NCBI RefSeq assembly: GCF_037044555.1
Contig: NZ_CP146275.1
Location: forward strand, 310,001 to 374,000
Direction: 5' to 3'
From: Pelagibacterium nitratireducens
GTDB taxonomy: Bacteria > Pseudomonadota > Alphaproteobacteria > Rhizobiales > Devosiaceae
Length of the DNA: 64,000 nucleotides
Below are positions 27,165 through 37,365 of the stretch, one piece after another (position 1 is the stretch's first letter; each line of letters starts with the position of its first letter). The notes beneath the pieces are model-generated. The model saw only the letters and a program-made list of their open reading frames with translations, did not search any database and was not told the origin of the DNA. A program made the translations under genes and the position numbers.

Positions 27165-28153
27165 CGCATGCCCATATCGAAATCCGCAATGTCTCCAAGC
27201 GCTTTACCCGCAAACCCTCACTTATTGAGCGCGGAGCAACTTCCTTGGGGGTAGCGATGCCGCCACCTGTCGTTCACGCTCTTGATGATGTGTCGTTGAG
27301 CGTGAAACGGGGCGAGGTTCTTGGTCTGGTTGGTGAATCGGGATGCGGGAAATCAACGCTGGGACGTATCATTTGTGGGTTGATTAAGCCGTCTTCTGGC
27401 CAGGTTATTTATGAGGGCCGCGACCTGAAGGACTTTTCAGCTCCCGAGCGCCTGCAGAGGGAACTGGCGACGCAGATGATCTTTCAAGATCCTTCGTCCA
27501 GCCTCAACCCACGTCAGCGGATCAAAGAGATTGTGGGTGCGGCAGCCCTGCACCACAAAATCACCAACCGGCGAGAGCTTTCAGACTTTGTCGATCGCCA
27601 GCTCGAGCGCGCGGGCATGGACCCCGCCACAAAACAACGTTTTCCGCACCAATTCTCAGGGGGGCAGCGCCAGCGCATCGGAATCGCACGGGCCCTTGCG
27701 GTAAATCCCGATGTTTTGGTGTGCGACGAGTCGGTCGCCGCCCTCGATGTGTCGATACAAGCTCAGATACTGAATCTGTTTCTCGATCTAAAAGAGGAAC
27801 TGGGGCTTACTTACGTTTTCATCAGCCACGATCTCTCTGTTGTCAAACACATCTCCGATCGCGTTGCAGTGATGTATTTGGGACGTGTTGTGGAGGAGGC
27901 TGAGGTGGCTGAGCTCTTCGCAAATCCCAAGCATCCCTATACCCAAGCACTGTTGGCCGAAATGCCGACGATCGAGGCAAAGTCGAGAACCTACGCCACC
28001 GTTAAGGGTGAAATACCTTCTCCACTCAATCCTCCAAAGGGATGCCACTTCCATCCCCGGTGCCCGATGGCCATTGATCGGTGCCGTATGGAGGCACCCC
28101 TGCTCAAGTCATTGGAAAATGGCCACAAGAGCGCCTGTCACCTCAACGATTAA
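27161..28153 (+). CDS. ABC transporter ATP-binding protein, DppF type (first system)
   Basis: A 330-residue ATPase starting at GTG 27161 in the GTGA overlap with DppD. Walker [11 protein letters not shown]-loop IFQDPSSSLNPRQ, signature FSGGQRQR, Walker B VLVCDESVAALDVS (DES instead of the common DEP) and H-loop SHDLSVV are visible. The C-terminal CHFHPRCPMAIDRC block is the oligopeptide-ABC extension. It completes the first five-gene transporter. Confidence 0.92.
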   Translation: MTHAHIEIRNVSKRFTRKPSLIERGATSLGVAMPPPVVHALDDVSLSVKRGEVLGLVGESGCGKSTLGRIICGLIKPSSGQVIYEGRDLKDFSAPERLQRELATQMIFQDPSSSLNPRQRIKEIVGAAALHHKITNRRELSDFVDRQLERAGMDPATKQRFPHQFSGGQRQRIGIARALAVNPDVLVCDESVAALDVSIQAQILNLFLDLKEELGLTYVFISHDLSVVKHISDRVAVMYLGRVVEEAEVAELFANPKHPYTQALLAEMPTIEAKSRTYATVKGEIPSPLNPPKGCHFHPRCPMAIDRCRMEAPLLKSLENGHKSACHLND

Positions 28154-28230
28154 CAACTCAACATACCAATTCGCTTGACCCGCTGATTTTTCGGCGCGCC
28201 TAGGCTTACTCAATACAGGACGATGCACAA

Positions 28231-29289
28231 ATGCTGGACACCGCTGAACCAATTCCTGGCTCGGAATGGGCAACGATCGACCCCAAAGAGGTAGGAATGA
28301 CATCTGAAGCTCTCGGTGTCGCATCCCGGACGCTGGAGGGATTGACCACAACCTCATTCATGGCGGTAAAGGGCGGCAAGACGGCATTTAGTTACGGTGA
28401 CTGTTCCCGATCCAGCTATCTGGCAAGCACGCGCAAAAGCATTCTCTCAATGCTTTACGGAAAACACGTTGAGTCCGGCGCGATTGATCTCAACGCCACG
28501 ATGGATGATCTGGGGGTTTTCGAAGAGGACGGCCTTTTGCCTATTGAGCGCAGCGCGAAACTGGGCGATCTGTTGAAATCATGCTCTGGCGTCTACTACC
28601 CGGCCGGAAGTCCAGGGAGTGATATGAAAAATGTTCCCGAACGGGGGTCCAAGGTCCCCGGGCAATACTTTCACTATAACAACTGGGATTTTAACGTTCT
28701 AGGCGCTGTGTTTGAGGAGCTTACCGGGCAGACGGTCTTTGAGGCTTTTGAAAAGGAACTGGCCGCACCGCTCCGGCTTCAGGACTTTGATCCCGGCCGG
28801 CAAAGGATGCTCGGTTACGGCAACCGTTCGCGCTATTTGGCCTATCACTTCTTTCTTTCATGTCGAGACATGGCGCGGATCGGTCTGCTCATGGCGAGGC
28901 GCGGAAATTGGGGCGGTCAACAGTTGATATCAAAGAGCTGGGTAGCGCAGAGCACAAGCATCATGGTTCCTGTCAAAGAGATGGCCAACCCCAAGCCCCG
29001 CGTTGCCGGATACAGCTATCTTTGGTGGATCCCTGAAGTTCCCCAAAATAAGCCATACTGGAAGGATGCATTTGTCGCAGCTGGCCATTTCGGGCAGTTC
29101 ATATTGTGCATGCCACGCCTGGATGCCGTCTTTGTAAATCGTCGCGCCGTAACCGATGAACAGGCAATCGGCAGAAACCTGGGAACTTTCACTGAAGAGT
29201 TGGAGCCAGTAACAATGGCCCAGTTTCTGAACGTTTGCGATATTTTCGCAGATGGCTTCGCCGACGTTAGCGAAACTGTCCAACGTTAG
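28231..29289 (+). CDS. Serine hydrolase of the class C beta-lactamase / D-aminopeptidase fold
   Basis: A 352-residue penicillin-recognising-fold hydrolase. The three motifs are visible: SxxK in STRKSILSMLYG, YxN in HYNNWDFNVLGAVFE, and an HxG motif in AGHFGQFI replacing KTG. This set is seen in 6-aminohexanoate-dimer hydrolases, esterases and D-amino-acid amidases/peptidases. No signal peptide is obvious, so it may act in the cytoplasm on what the upstream Dpp transporter imports. It lies 77 bases after dppF on the same strand. The substrate is unknown. Confidence 0.85.
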   Translation: MLDTAEPIPGSEWATIDPKEVGMTSEALGVASRTLEGLTTTSFMAVKGGKTAFSYGDCSRSSYLASTRKSILSMLYGKHVESGAIDLNATMDDLGVFEEDGLLPIERSAKLGDLLKSCSGVYYPAGSPGSDMKNVPERGSKVPGQYFHYNNWDFNVLGAVFEELTGQTVFEAFEKELAAPLRLQDFDPGRQRMLGYGNRSRYLAYHFFLSCRDMARIGLLMARRGNWGGQQLISKSWVAQSTSIMVPVKEMANPKPRVAGYSYLWWIPEVPQNKPYWKDAFVAAGHFGQFILCMPRLDAVFVNRRAVTDEQAIGRNLGTFTEELEPVTMAQFLNVCDIFADGFADVSETVQR

Positions 29290-29756
29290 TGTACGTTCCC
29301 TTCTGAGGGCCGGGGTCCGCAACTGCCGACGTCCTGCCGTATCATGGGCTACCCATCTGGGACAACGAAGCCAAAGCGTTGCTGATTGACTACCGCTGGG
29401 ATTTCTTTTGCGAAGGTGTCGAGGCGACGTCGGTCTATTGGGAAAACGATTCTTAGGACAAGCCGTTCTTGTATCACCGCTAGGCGCAGACTGGAGCAAA
29501 TGGCTCCCATCAATTGCCCCGGAAGCTGCTTCGCACATATCAGCAATTTGGTCGGATCGTGCTGTGTTCTGTGGCGGGACATCGCTTGTCGACAGCGTAA
29601 CGCCGAGTACTTGGGGCGAGCAAAGAGCGGTCGTTCGGCATGGTGTTGGATGCCAAGTGACGGCTTTTTGCGCCTCCCTGCCAATCCTGCCATTCCGATT
29701 CCGTGTAGGGTTTCCGCTGCCGTCAGGCGCCCGAAGAACGAACCCTCGGTCTAAGA
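29290..29756. other. Non-coding or decayed stretch
   Basis: No intact gene is supported. A short frame (29307-29456) reads like real protein (LPIWDNEAKALLIDYRWDFF) but has no start and stops early. A second frame (about 29460-29660) also has protein-like composition with another phase. They may be remnants of one or more disrupted genes. The family was not recognised. Confidence 0.4.
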
Positions 29757-29989
29757 GCTGTGTTTATGGAGATTTCGGACTTGGGCTGCCTGCGGCAATG
29801 AACAAGCGGTGCTCGGGATAATGCGATGAAGCGCAAGACGGGCTTGTCCCCTTGGGTGAGCGGTGGCGGTGTGCCGCGCGAAGGCGTCGTGGGAGTGTGC
29901 CAAGACGGATAGGCCCAAGATCGGTCGTTGGCAGCAACGACAGCGTTGCGGCGTCGGTCAGTATCGAGCCATGCCGGGTCATGATGCGA

Positions 29990-30290
29990 GATCCCGGATA
30001 AGAGGCGCGTTGGCTGGTGGAGCGCGAGGCCACCGCCATCGCGCGACGGTCCCGATGATCACCATGGCACCAGCCACAGCACCGACATGACGGGGCCGGA
30101 TATGCAGACCCTTCGCCTGCCGGTTCTTCCGATGGTGGCGCGGCCCTGAGCAGTTCTCGTGCGTGTTCCAGACATGCCTGACGCGCCGAACTCGCGAGCA
30201 GGCCGCAATGCCGGATGCGGTGAAAGCCCTGGGCAGGACATGGAGCAGGAAGCGGCGGACAATCGGGTTGGACGGAATGGGAGTGGTCAT
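29990..30290 (-). pseudogene. IS91-family transposase remnant, frameshifted
   Basis: On the minus strand, TMTTPIPSNPIVRRFLLHVLP (from about 30293) matches the C-terminal IS91/IS801 transposase block. The next frame continues with GFHRIRHCGLLASSARQAC and then HARELL, the segment that normally follows directly. A one-base loss near 30230 separates the two frames. Further on, CRCCGWCHGDH resembles the degenerate C-terminal zinc-binding CPCCGG motif. Upstream transposase domains are missing. The element is therefore a truncated, inactive fossil. Confidence 0.75.
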
Positions 30291-30810
30291 CGTTGGGCTC
30301 CTGGGTTGAAGAAGCCCAGATGGTCCGCCTGAACTGCTCGGCGCCTCAATCCAGTGGCGACCTATGCCGGCCTGTCACGACCTCGCCAAGCGCTCCCCTC
30401 CCGCGCAGCAGGTTAGTTCATCGGCCCGAAATTGCCGGCAGCGACGCGCCCCAATTCCGGCCATTCAGGCGCCACGCGCGTGTTCACGAAAGCGAACCTA
30501 ACTGCAGGTTTCGCGCGCCTTGGAAGCGTTCTAAACGGCGGCGATGGGCCTTTAGCCGCTTGGCTGCCAATGCGAAACCGGTCCAGAAACAGGACCTTGC
30601 CGGTGACGCGCGTCGGAGGGCGGTCGATCAGTATGACCCGACAAAGGAGGCGTGGAAGGATGGTCTGTTCCGTCCTTCATATCGCGCGAGTGAACCCTTG
30701 TGCCCCATAACTTGAGGTTATGAGGCTATGGCAACTGGCAATTTGACAGGGTCACCTCATCCTTGTCTTGTGAAGAAATTGTGAAGCCGGGACACCGAGG
30801 AGGAGTGGTG
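30291..30810. other. Stretch without a supported gene before the M55 operon
   Basis: Only short unmatched frames are present. One plus-strand frame ending at 30715 contains KPVQKQDLAGDARRRAVDQY but no recognisable domain or start. The region probably belongs to the scar around the IS91 fragment and must also hold the promoter of the M55 operon. No convincing -35/-10 pair was picked out. Confidence 0.35.
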
Positions 30811-31638
30811 ATGAAGGTCTTTGTCTCAGTCGATATGGAAGGTATGGCCGGTGTCACTCACTCCGATCATACCAAGATGCAGGGACCGGAATATGAGATG
30901 GCCCGGGTATGGATGACCGAGGAAGCCAACGCGGTCGTGGAAGGTGCGTTGGAGGCCGGTGCGACCGATGTCGTCGTCGCCGATGCACACGGCTTCATGC
31001 ACAATATCCTACCTCATAAACTTCATAGGGCCGCCCAGCTGGTAAGCGGCATTCCTCGCCCACTTCTGCAGATGGAAGGGATCGATGAATCGTTTGCCGC
31101 GGCCATCATGATCGGCTTTCATGCCCGCGCCGGAGATGCCATTGGCGTGCTCTCCCACACCCATGTGGGTAGACTTGCTTACGAAGTTCGCATCAACGGC
31201 GAAGCGGTCGATGAAATTACATTCAATACGGCGGTCGCCGGCCATTTCGGCGTGCCGCTCGCGCTCGTGGCGGCGGACGACCGAACCGTCGGCCCCTTGA
31301 AGCATACGCATCCCTGGGTGGAATTCGTGACCACCAAATGGGCCATCAGTCGCTTCGCCGCCCGCAGCCTGAGCCCCTTGATGGCACAGGATGCAATCCG
31401 CGAAGGCACGATGCGTGCTCTCAGGCGCTTGGACGAGATGAAGGTTGTCCATGTCGCCGATCCGATCGAGTTCGAGATGCATTTCTTTGATCCGATGTCC
31501 GCTCAACTCGCGTCCGACATTCCCGGTGCCGAGCGGATCGACGGCAGGGGGATCCGCTATGTCGGCAAGGATATGCTCGAGATCACGCGAATCTGGCGTC
31601 TGAGCATCAACGCAGCTCTGAGCTCCTTCCCGCTCTAG
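30811..31638 (+). CDS. dppA: M55 family D-aminopeptidase (DppA-type)
   Basis: A 275-residue zinc D-aminopeptidase. ATG 30811 follows AGGAGG (30798-30803) with 7-base spacing and gives the exact family start MKVFVSVDMEGMAG. Metal ligands align by position with the Bacillus subtilis enzyme: Asp8, Glu10, His60 (DAHG) and His104 (GFHA). A further acid lies in NGEAVDE. The family forms decameric rings that cleave D-amino acid peptides such as D-Ala-D-Ala. The gene starts a second peptide ABC operon, so imported D-containing peptides are the expected substrate. Note that dppA in Bacillus means this peptidase, not the binding protein. Confidence 0.92.
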   Translation: MKVFVSVDMEGMAGVTHSDHTKMQGPEYEMARVWMTEEANAVVEGALEAGATDVVVADAHGFMHNILPHKLHRAAQLVSGIPRPLLQMEGIDESFAAAIMIGFHARAGDAIGVLSHTHVGRLAYEVRINGEAVDEITFNTAVAGHFGVPLALVAADDRTVGPLKHTHPWVEFVTTKWAISRFAARSLSPLMAQDAIREGTMRALRRLDEMKVVHVADPIEFEMHFFDPMSAQLASDIPGAERIDGRGIRYVGKDMLEITRIWRLSINAALSSFPL

Positions 31639-31693
31639 TGTAGCTGCTGCCCGCCGCCGCATACCGTTCATTGATCTAGATATAAGAGCAGCC

Positions 31694-32698
31694 ATGTCAG
31701 TTTTGGACGTTCGGGACCTTCAAATTCAGTTTGACACCGCAGTCGGTGCGGTGCGTGCCGTGAAGGGGATAAGCTTTTCCGTCGGCAAGGGTCGGACGCT
31801 AGCCGTGGTCGGCGAAAGTGGCTGCGGAAAGTCGGTCACCGCGATGGCGCTAATGCGTCTGCTTCGGTCTCCCGGAAAAATTGTCGGCGGGCAGATGCTG
31901 CTGGAATTGGGAGGCAAGACAGTCGACCTGGCCGCCTTGGACCCCAAAGGGGCAAAAATCCGTGGCATCCGCGGCAATCAGATGGCTATGATTTTCCAGG
32001 AGCCCATGACCTCGCTCAATCCGTTGCACACGATCGGTCGCCAGATCATGGAGCCTATAATGTTGCATCTGGGATTAGCGCGAGCGCAGGCCCGTGCCAA
32101 GGCGGTCGAGATGCTGGTGGCGGTGGGCATCCCGGCCGCCGAATCTCGGCTCGACGACTATCCCCATCAGCTTTCGGGCGGCATGCGGCAGCGCGTGATG
32201 ATCGCCATGGCCCTGTCTTGCAATCCTGCCCTTCTGATCGCCGATGAGCCGACGACGGCGCTGGACGTGACAATCCAGGCGCAGGTTCTCAAGCTGATGA
32301 ATGACCTGAGGACGCAGCTCGACTCCTCGATCCTATTCATTACTCACGACCTCGGTGTTGTGGCGCAAATGGCCGACGACGTAATCGTCATGTATCTCGG
32401 GCAGATCGTGGAGCAGGCGAGTGTCTCCGATCTGTTCCGCAATCCGGTTCATCCCTACACCCAAGGCCTGATGAACTCGGTTCCCACGATGGTGATCGGC
32501 AAGACGGATCGACTCATCCCCATCAAGGGGTCGGTTCCAAACCCAATGTCGGTCAAGCAGGGCTGCAGTTTTGCATCCCGGTGCCCCCACGTCATGGAGA
32601 AGTGCCGCGTCCATGAGCCTCCACTGGAAAGCGTAGGCTCGGCACACCTCTCCGCATGCTGGTTGAACAAACCGCAAAGAGTGGACCGGGCCCACTGA
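31694..32698 (+). CDS. ABC transporter ATP-binding protein, DppD type (second system)
   Basis: A 334-residue ATPase. Walker [11 protein letters not shown]-loop [11 protein letters not shown], signature LSGGMRQR, Walker [15 protein letters not shown] and H-loop ITHDLGVV are intact. The C-terminal oligopeptide extension includes [14 protein letters not shown]. It follows the M55 gene by 55 bases, and in this operon the ATPases come before the binding protein and permeases. That gene order differs from the first system. Confidence 0.93.
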   Translation: MSVLDVRDLQIQFDTAVGAVRAVKGISFSVGKGRTLAVVGESGCGKSVTAMALMRLLRSPGKIVGGQMLLELGGKTVDLAALDPKGAKIRGIRGNQMAMIFQEPMTSLNPLHTIGRQIMEPIMLHLGLARAQARAKAVEMLVAVGIPAAESRLDDYPHQLSGGMRQRVMIAMALSCNPALLIADEPTTALDVTIQAQVLKLMNDLRTQLDSSILFITHDLGVVAQMADDVIVMYLGQIVEQASVSDLFRNPVHPYTQGLMNSVPTMVIGKTDRLIPIKGSVPNPMSVKQGCSFASRCPHVMEKCRVHEPPLESVGSAHLSACWLNKPQRVDRAH

Positions 32699-32745
32699 AG
32701 CCCGCTCCTGAAGTCAGTGCCGATGATGGCGAAACACGCGAGGCT

Positions 32746-33798
32746 ATGACCGTGACGACCAAAGAAAACCTGTTGGAAGTGAATAACCTGCAGAAACATT
32801 TTCCGGTTCGGCGGGGGCTGCTGCGGCGGGTTTCCGGGCATATCAAGGCCGTAGACGACGTCAACCTTAGCATCGAAAAAGGGGAGACCATAGGACTGGT
32901 CGGTGAAAGCGGCTGCGGCAAAACCACCGTGGGTCGTGCTATATTGCGCCTCACGCCCGCAACACGTGGCGATATCATGTTCTCTAGCAGGGCTTTGGCA
33001 CGCGAGGGAGAGACGACGCGCCGGATCAATGTCGCCGACACGGGGCCAGAAGATCTGCGGAAACTTCGGCGCGATATGCAGATCATCTTCCAGGATCCCT
33101 ATTCTTCCCTCGACCCACGGATGAACGTTGCCGACCTCATTGGCGAACCATTGTACGTCCATGGCATTGCGCGCGGCCGTGAACTTCTGGACCGCGTGGA
33201 GGAGATGATGATCGCCGTGGGGCTCAATGCGGATCACATGAGACGCTTTCCTCACGAATTCTCCGGTGGTCAGCGGCAGCGCATCGGCATCGCCCGTGCC
33301 TTGGTTCTGCGCCCGCAGTTCATAGTCGCCGACGAACCTATCTCCGCGCTCGATGTGTCGATCCAGGCGCAGGTGGTGACGCTGCTCCAGGATCTGCAGG
33401 AACAGTTTGACCTGACCTATCTGGTGGTCGCCCACGATCTGACGGTTGTTCGCTATCTCAGCAACCGCGTGGCGGTGATGTACCTGGGAAAGATCGTCGA
33501 ACTCGCGACAGCCGAAGCGCTGTTCGCATCGCCGCTGCATCCCTATACCGAGGCACTTCTTTCGGCCGTCCCGCTCCCGAACCCCGATGTGAAGGTCGAC
33601 CAGATTATCCTCGAAGGCGATGTCCCCAGCCCACTCAATCCCCCAACCGGGTGCCGATTCCACCCCCGGTGCCGCTATGCACAAGACATCTGTCGCAGGG
33701 ATATCCCGGAAACCCGAGAGATGGGCGACAATCATCAGGTCGCATGCCATTTCGCGGAAACGCTCAAACTCAGGCCTTTTGCCGCTGCACTTCAGTAA
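32746..33798 (+). CDS. ABC transporter ATP-binding protein, DppF type (second system)
   Basis: About 350 residues from ATG 32746. An in-frame ATG at 32656 would add 30 residues and overlap the DppD gene by 43 bases, and neither has a good ribosome site, so the start is uncertain. Motifs are Walker [11 protein letters not shown]-loop [14 protein letters not shown], signature FSGGQRQR, Walker [14 protein letters not shown] and H-loop AHDLTVV. The C-terminal block [14 protein letters not shown] is the oligopeptide-ABC extension. It pairs with the upstream DppD-type subunit. Confidence 0.91.
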   Translation: MTVTTKENLLEVNNLQKHFPVRRGLLRRVSGHIKAVDDVNLSIEKGETIGLVGESGCGKTTVGRAILRLTPATRGDIMFSSRALAREGETTRRINVADTGPEDLRKLRRDMQIIFQDPYSSLDPRMNVADLIGEPLYVHGIARGRELLDRVEEMMIAVGLNADHMRRFPHEFSGGQRQRIGIARALVLRPQFIVADEPISALDVSIQAQVVTLLQDLQEQFDLTYLVVAHDLTVVRYLSNRVAVMYLGKIVELATAEALFASPLHPYTEALLSAVPLPNPDVKVDQIILEGDVPSPLNPPTGCRFHPRCRYAQDICRRDIPETREMGDNHQVACHFAETLKLRPFAAALQ

Positions 33799-33830
33799 GT
33801 CCCTAATCCCTCGATAAAAGGATCAAGCAT

Positions 33831-35387
33831 ATGACTCTTCAACGGAAGACTCTTACCGCCGCACTTGCTTCCTGCCTGGCATTTGCCGTCGGCAGCACGC
33901 ATGCGCAGACCCCGGAGCCTGAGGCTACCCTCGGCGGGGAATTGCGGGTGGGTATCGCCCGCGACGTCGTCAATATGGTGCCGTGGGTCGCGCAAGGGGC
34001 CAGCGTCTATATCGTCCAGCAAAACGTCTACGACAATCTGATCACCTACGACGATGAAGGGAACCTGACGGGAGAGCTCGCTGAATCCTGGGAGATTGTC
34101 GACCCGACGACATATGTGCTCAAGCTGCGGCAGAACGTCGTCTTCCACGACGGGGATACCTTCGATGCCGAGGATGCGAAAGTGTCGCTGGACCGAATGA
34201 GGGATCCCACCGGCACCTCTGCGCTGGCCTCACAACTATCCTCGATCGCAGAGGTCAACGTCATCGATCCCTATACGATCGAACTGAAACTGTCCGAGCC
34301 CAATGTCGTCGTACTGTCTATCTTGGCGTCATCGACGGCGCATGTCCTGAGCAAGGAATGGCTCGAAACCGAGCCCGACCTCACGACCGAGATGAACGGG
34401 ACGGGCCCCTTCATGTTTATCGAATTCGAGCCGGGCGTCCGGACCGTTCTCGAGCGCAATCCCAACTACTGGAAAGAAGGGTTGCCCTATCTCGACCGGC
34501 TCGTGGCCATTCCCTACGCGGATGACAGCTCGCGCATAAACGCTCTGCGCTCGGGCGAGGTCAATTTCATCGAGTACGTTCCATACGTGGAGTTCGATTC
34601 CCTTCGTCAAGACGATCAGTTTGATCTTCAATCGGGTGTCGGGCCGTACAACATCCTTGTTCTGAACATCAATGAAGAGCCCTTCGACGATATACGGGTT
34701 CGTCAGGCCCTGAACTACCTCATCGACCGAGAGCAACTCATCATGCTGGTTTCAGAAGGCGAAGGCACACCGATGCAGGTCGGACTGCTCCAGCCGGACG
34801 ATCCCTTCTACAGCGCAGACCTCGAGACTTGGACATTCGATCCCGATCGCGCGCTCGAACTCATCCAGGAGGCCGGCTACGACGGGTTCTCCGACATCGG
34901 GTTCACCCTTACGTCGTCCACGGTGACGATCCACCAGGACATGGCGACCGTAGTGCAGGCTCTCCTGCAAGGCTTCGGTATGAACGTCTCGATCGAGATC
35001 GTCGACGTACCGACTCTTCTTGAGTACCGCGGAAACGGCGCCTATGTCGCCATGATGGACGGCTATTCCAACGCGTACCAAGATCCCGATGCCTACTCCC
35101 GGTATTTCGAGACGGGCGGCGCCGGATACGCTAACGCCGTCGGGCTCTCCGACGAGATACTCGATGAGATGATTGACCGGGGTCGTGCCGCAACCGATGT
35201 TGCAGAACGCAAAGAGGCCTATCACGAGTTCGAAGAACGACTTATCGAACTCGCCCCCTGGTACTTCGGCTTCTTCCGTCCGCAAGGCGAGGCCATGATC
35301 CAGGACGTGAACGGCTACAGGCGTTGGCCCAGCGGGCTCGGTGGTCAGTCCACCAGCCGGATGGAGTACGTCTGGATCCAGCAATAA
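33831..35387 (+). CDS. ABC transporter substrate-binding protein, peptide type (second system)
   Basis: A 518-residue SBP_bac_5 protein with a clear signal peptide (LTAALASCLAFAVGSTHAQT). Family blocks are GELAESWEIVDPTTYVLKLRQ, VVFHDGDTFDAEDAKVSLDRM and VRQALNYLIDREQLIML. The mature part is rich in Asp and Glu, which is common for binding proteins of this class. Its similarity to the first system's binding protein is only at family level, so the two systems probably take different ligands. A hairpin follows before the permease genes. Confidence 0.92.
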   Translation: MTLQRKTLTAALASCLAFAVGSTHAQTPEPEATLGGELRVGIARDVVNMVPWVAQGASVYIVQQNVYDNLITYDDEGNLTGELAESWEIVDPTTYVLKLRQNVVFHDGDTFDAEDAKVSLDRMRDPTGTSALASQLSSIAEVNVIDPYTIELKLSEPNVVVLSILASSTAHVLSKEWLETEPDLTTEMNGTGPFMFIEFEPGVRTVLERNPNYWKEGLPYLDRLVAIPYADDSSRINALRSGEVNFIEYVPYVEFDSLRQDDQFDLQSGVGPYNILVLNINEEPFDDIRVRQALNYLIDREQLIMLVSEGEGTPMQVGLLQPDDPFYSADLETWTFDPDRALELIQEAGYDGFSDIGFTLTSSTVTIHQDMATVVQALLQGFGMNVSIEIVDVPTLLEYRGNGAYVAMMDGYSNAYQDPDAYSRYFETGGAGYANAVGLSDEILDEMIDRGRAATDVAERKEAYHEFEERLIELAPWYFGFFRPQGEAMIQDVNGYRRWPSGLGGQSTSRMEYVWIQQ

Positions 35388-35399
35388 GGCCCGTGCAGC

Positions 35400-35426
35400 C
35401 GCCGGAAGGAAGCAATCCCTCCGGCG
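35400..35426 (+). terminator. Hairpin between binding protein and permease genes (second system)
   Basis: CGCCGGA (35400-35406) and TCCGGCG (35420-35426) form a perfect 7-bp stem with a 13-base loop, 12 bases after the stop codon. GCTTTGCC follows without a T-tract. It is probably a message-stabilising hairpin, as in the first dpp operon. Confidence 0.4.
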
Positions 35427-35517
35427 CGCTCGCTTTGCCTAATGTCGCGTCAACCTGAATCGTTGGCGGACGAACCGGCGCTCGTCTCAAGCGCATCAAC
35501 ATCCAAGAAGATCTGCC

Positions 35518-36471
35518 ATGCTCGCTTACATCATTCGACGATTGGGTCAGACCGCCGTTACCACCTTCGTGGTGGTTACGATGATCTTCTTCCTTGTCCA
35601 CCTGATCCCCGGTGACCCAGCTTTGACAATTCTGGGGGGTATGGCCGCGCAACCCACCGAAGAACAGATCCAGCTGGTTCGAGAGCGTCTCGGGCTCAAT
35701 CTGCCAATCCAGGTTCAATACTTCGACTACCTGCGTGGCCTGCTGACAGGTGATCTGGGAACGTCACTGGTCAGCAATCGTCCAGTTACTTACGATATAC
35801 TGCTTCGACTCCCGCGGACGCTGCAGATCGCCGTGCCTGCCCTGATCCTTGCGACCTTGGTCGGAATCCCTCTGGGGATTCTGGCAGCGATCCGCCGGGG
35901 CCGGCTCAGTGACCTGCTCGTTTCGACAACCTCGGTTGCTGCCTTTTCACTTCCTTCATTCGTGACCGGACTATTCCTCGTCGTCATTTTCGCAATCCAG
36001 CTCAACTGGCTGCCGTCCAGCGGCTGGGTCTCTCCCACCGAGAATTTCCCCGGCTTCCTCTCGCGCATCGTCCTTCCGACGATCGCGCTGGCGGTCGCTC
36101 CGGCCGGGCTCATCATGCGCATGATGCGCTCGAGTATGCTCGAGCAGCTGGGGCAGGATTACGTTACGACCGCGCGGGCCAAGGGCCTCATCGAGAACCG
36201 CGTGATCTATCGTCATGTCCTGCGCAATTCGATGACGCCGGTGGTCACCTCGCTCGGCCTTCAGGCCGGCTTCCTGTTCACGGGAAGTGTCATCGTCGAG
36301 AATGTTTTCAACTGGCCCGGGATCGGAACGATGCTGCTGGATTCGGTGATCAACCGGGACTACCCCGTCATCCAAGGGTTGGTCCTGATCGTGGCGCTTA
36401 CGTTCGTACTGATCAATCTTCTCACCGACCTGACCTACGGTCTTATCGATCCGAGGATTCGTTATGACTGA
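35518..36471 (+). CDS. ABC transporter permease, DppB type (second system)
   Basis: A 317-residue permease with about six helices. It has the DppB start MLAYIIRRLGQTAVTTFVVV, the loop HLIPGDPALTILGGMAAQPT, and the EAA-loop YVTTARAKGLIENRVIYRHVL. It overlaps the next permease gene by 8 bases. Confidence 0.93.
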   Translation: MLAYIIRRLGQTAVTTFVVVTMIFFLVHLIPGDPALTILGGMAAQPTEEQIQLVRERLGLNLPIQVQYFDYLRGLLTGDLGTSLVSNRPVTYDILLRLPRTLQIAVPALILATLVGIPLGILAAIRRGRLSDLLVSTTSVAAFSLPSFVTGLFLVVIFAIQLNWLPSSGWVSPTENFPGFLSRIVLPTIALAVAPAGLIMRMMRSSMLEQLGQDYVTTARAKGLIENRVIYRHVLRNSMTPVVTSLGLQAGFLFTGSVIVENVFNWPGIGTMLLDSVINRDYPVIQGLVLIVALTFVLINLLTDLTYGLIDPRIRYD

Positions 36472-37315
36472 ACGTTTTCGTGAAACGCTGCGACTGTTGC
36501 TGAAATCGCCTCAGTTCGTGATCAGCATCGTCTGCCTTGGGGTGATCGCGGTTCTGACCGTATTTGGTCCATGGATGACGCCGCACGAGCCGTGGCAGGT
36601 CAATGTGACCAAGCGGTTTGCCGGGCCATCCGTAGAGAATTGGCTCGGCAACGATGAATTCGGTCGCGACATCTTCTCCAACATCGTTCACGGGGCACGC
36701 ATCAGCCTTGCTGTCAGCTTCAGCAGCATGGTTTTCGCGGGTGTAGTCGGCGCCATCATAGGAATGATCGCGGGATATTTCCGCGGCGCATGGGAAATGA
36801 TCGCGATGCGCGGGGCCGACATCATGCTCTGCTTTCCCCCGATGCTAATGGCAATTTTTCTCGTCGCGCTGACCGGGCCGAGCGTTGCCAACCTTGTCTT
36901 CGTCATCGGCATATTGTTCATCCCGAGGTTTGCGCGGATTGCCCACAGCAGCACCTTGTCGGTGGCCGAAATTCAATTTGTGGAAGGAGCCCGGGCCATC
37001 GGTGCTCGAAGATGGTTCATCCTGCTTCGGCATATCCTCCCCAACATTGTGGCGCCGCTGTTCGTGCAGTTCTCGCTTGGCCTGGGCTCCGCGATCCTAA
37101 TCGAGTCGGGACTAAGCTTCCTCGGCCTCGGTCCTCCGCCTCCCGAAGCGTCCTGGGGGCGCATGATTTCAACGGCGCAGCGGTTCCTGTCCGCAAATCC
37201 CCTCGGCGTTTTCTGGCCGTCCCTTTTCATCTCGGTGACCGTCATCTCGGTCAACCTGCTCGGGGACGCCCTGCGAGACACGCTTGATCCGCGCTTGCGC
37301 AGTCAGATGAAGTAA
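36464..37315 (+). CDS. ABC transporter permease, DppC type (second system)
   Basis: A 283-residue permease starting 8 bases inside the DppB-type gene. The LGNDEFGRDIFSNIVHG loop corresponds to the usual LGTDxxGRD. FVEGARAIGARRWFILLRHILPN is the EAA loop. SGLSFLGLGPPPPEASWG is the characteristic C-terminal block. It completes the second transporter; the next gene follows after 50 bases. Confidence 0.93.
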   Translation: MTERFRETLRLLLKSPQFVISIVCLGVIAVLTVFGPWMTPHEPWQVNVTKRFAGPSVENWLGNDEFGRDIFSNIVHGARISLAVSFSSMVFAGVVGAIIGMIAGYFRGAWEMIAMRGADIMLCFPPMLMAIFLVALTGPSVANLVFVIGILFIPRFARIAHSSTLSVAEIQFVEGARAIGARRWFILLRHILPNIVAPLFVQFSLGLGSAILIESGLSFLGLGPPPPEASWGRMISTAQRFLSANPLGVFWPSLFISVTVISVNLLGDALRDTLDPRLRSQMK

Positions 37316-37365
37316 CTGCGCAAACCTCAAAGTCAATTATTATTCACTCCAACTGTATAGAGGAA

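Noticed and set aside
29408..29821. 137-codon plus-strand frame near the IS91 remnant
   Set aside because: No recognisable domain and the second half turns into biased composition; kept only as possible decayed coding DNA.
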